Assembly (NCBI GenBank): GCA_030613835.1
Contig: JAUWLH010000116.1
Location: 1 to 5,480, forward strand
DNA length: 5,480 nucleotides
Direction: 5' to 3'
Source: Candidatus Bathyarchaeota archaeon
GTDB lineage: Archaea; Thermoproteota; Bathyarchaeia; TCS64
In this document: positions 4,991 through 5,480 of the stretch, piece after piece
Layout: every line of letters begins with the position of its first letter
Numbering within the stretch: the first letter of the stretch is position 1
Notes under the pieces: model-generated
What the model saw: only the letters and a program-made list of their open reading frames with translations
Database searches by the model: none
Told to the model about the DNA's origin: nothing
Translations under genes and position numbers: made by a program

Positions 4991-4998
4991 GATCTCCT
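4991..4998 (-). promoter_or_regulatory. Shine-Dalgarno site of rps13
   Basis: The minus strand reads AGGAGATC, complementary over most of its length to the anti-Shine-Dalgarno end of 16S rRNA. Unlike the plus-strand genes, this operon therefore uses a leader with a conventional ribosome binding site. Confidence 0.7.
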
Positions 4999-5030
4999 GT
5001 CAGTGTAACTAGGGCTTATTTGACACATCT

Positions 5031-5038
5031 TATTAAAA
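5031..5038 (-). promoter_or_regulatory. TATA-box candidate for the ribosomal protein/rpoD operon
   Basis: TTTTAATA on the minus strand, within an A/T-rich stretch upstream of rps13. A start about 26 bp downstream, near 5008, would give a 26-nt leader including the AGGAG site. A second A/T-rich element (CAAATAAG, 5015–5022) would place the start inside the leader and is less suitable. Confidence 0.5.
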
Positions 5039-5081
5039 CGTTATGTTAAACCAGTGTGGGACAATCACGAGGGTTTGCCTC

Positions 5082-5087
5082 AAAAAA
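5082..5087 (-). terminator. Poly-T terminator of the DUF4097-like gene
   Basis: Six T residues on the minus strand begin 3 nt after the stop codon at 5091. This is a typical archaeal termination tract and would separate the gene from the rps13 operon downstream. Confidence 0.55.
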
Positions 5088-5090
5088 GGG

Positions 5091-5480
5091 TTAGTTTAGC
5101 TCGATTGCGCCGATGGTAGTATCAGCGTTGATGGTTATCTGGATGCCTTTTGAGCTGAACCCCTCTGTTTCCCCGATCTTGTTTCTAGCCCGATCCACGC
5201 TGTAGTCCATGTTGGGCAGGTTCACGTCGATTATCCCGATGCTGGTGTCCAAGTTGATGCTGTAGCCTATATCGCTGCCTGTGGGCAGGGTGAGCTCGAT
5301 AATGCCGTTAGTGGTATCAAAGTCGTGTACTCCCGAGTGCGCCGATAGTTCAATATCTATGACGCCGTTTGTGGTTCTGAACCTTGTTGCGGAAGATGTG
5401 ATGATCCCGAAGAGGCCGCCATTGGTTGTATCAGCGTAGATCATGGCGCTCTCAACCTGGTCTAGGTTAATCGCGCCGTT
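5091..5480 (-). CDS. DUF4097-like repeat protein, C-terminal part (runs off the window edge)
   Basis: The last 129 residues of a gene whose reading frame stays open through the right edge; the start is outside. An ATG at 5442–5444 is internal: the 12 codons before it (reading NGAINLDQVESA from the edge) continue the same repeat pattern. The protein has recurring T-T-N-G or T-x-I-G motifs followed by hydrophobic/acidic strands: ADTTNGG, RTTNGVIDIEL, DTTNGIIELTL, DTSIGIIDVNL and DTTIGAIELN, spaced about 18–23 residues apart with one longer gap. This is the pattern of DUF4097/DUF2807-type putative beta-helix proteins, often described as adhesin-like or cell-envelope-associated, whose function is unknown. 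Any signal peptide or membrane anchor would be in the missing N terminus. The gene ends in a T-run 3 nt after the stop. Confidence 0.75.
   Translation of the reverse strand, partial: NGAINLDQVESAMIYADTTNGGLFGIITSSATRFRTTNGVIDIELSAHSGVHDFDTTNGIIELTLPTGSDIGYSINLDTSIGIIDVNLPNMDYSVDRARNKIGETEGFSSKGIQITINADTTIGAIELN

Noticed and set aside
1..5480. CRISPR array, insertion sequence, phage or defence system
   Set aside because: No regularly spaced direct repeats, no transposase or integrase motifs and no terminal repeats were seen; nearly all the sequence is explained by conserved genes.

Overview
This window is a piece of an archaeal chromosome. The strongest evidence is the minus-strand run rps13–rps4–rps11–rpoD–rpl18e: it includes the archaeal RNA polymerase subunit D and the archaeal/eukaryotic-type protein eL18, in the classic archaeal order. 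TATA-like boxes about 25 bp before likely transcription starts, poly-T termination tracts and possible leaderless mRNAs agree with this. GC is moderate (about 55% in the genes I counted by hand), AGG/AGA arginine codons are frequent, and TTG and GTG starts are used. The lineage cannot be fixed from this sequence alone.

Layout. 1–260: a small DUF1059-type gene on the plus strand with its own TATA box, Shine-Dalgarno site and T-run. 303–380: a minus-strand tRNA-Lys(CUU) with encoded CCA. 381–476: a divergent intergenic region with candidate promoters for the tRNA (leftward) and the next gene (rightward), and a 20-bp imperfect palindrome between them. 477–905: a GcvH-like lipoyl carrier protein. 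946–1845: a UbiA/MenA-type membrane prenyltransferase. 1870–2238: a conserved small protein of unknown function. 2283–4982: the ribosomal protein/RNA polymerase operon on the minus strand, convergent with the preceding genes. 4983–5090: its promoter and leader plus the poly-T end of the next gene. 5091–5480: the C-terminal part of a DUF4097-like repeat protein that runs off the right edge.

How the genes work together. The five minus-strand genes are tightly packed (gaps of 17 nt or less, two overlaps) and should be co-transcribed to supply 30S, 50S and RNA polymerase assembly. Two of them start with TTG. The run ends at rpl18e; rpl13, rps9 and rpoN, which commonly follow in archaea, are not here. 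The plus-strand genes (lipoyl carrier, prenyltransferase, unknown) share a direction but each has a possible TATA box just upstream, so they look like separate units and not one pathway. I see no CRISPR array, insertion sequence, phage gene or clear novel system. The points most worth a second look are the reduced cysteine set and acidic tail of RpoD, the ESGKWVG lipoyl site of the isolated GcvH homologue, the palindrome before gcvH, and the GC hairpin around the possible ubiA promoter.
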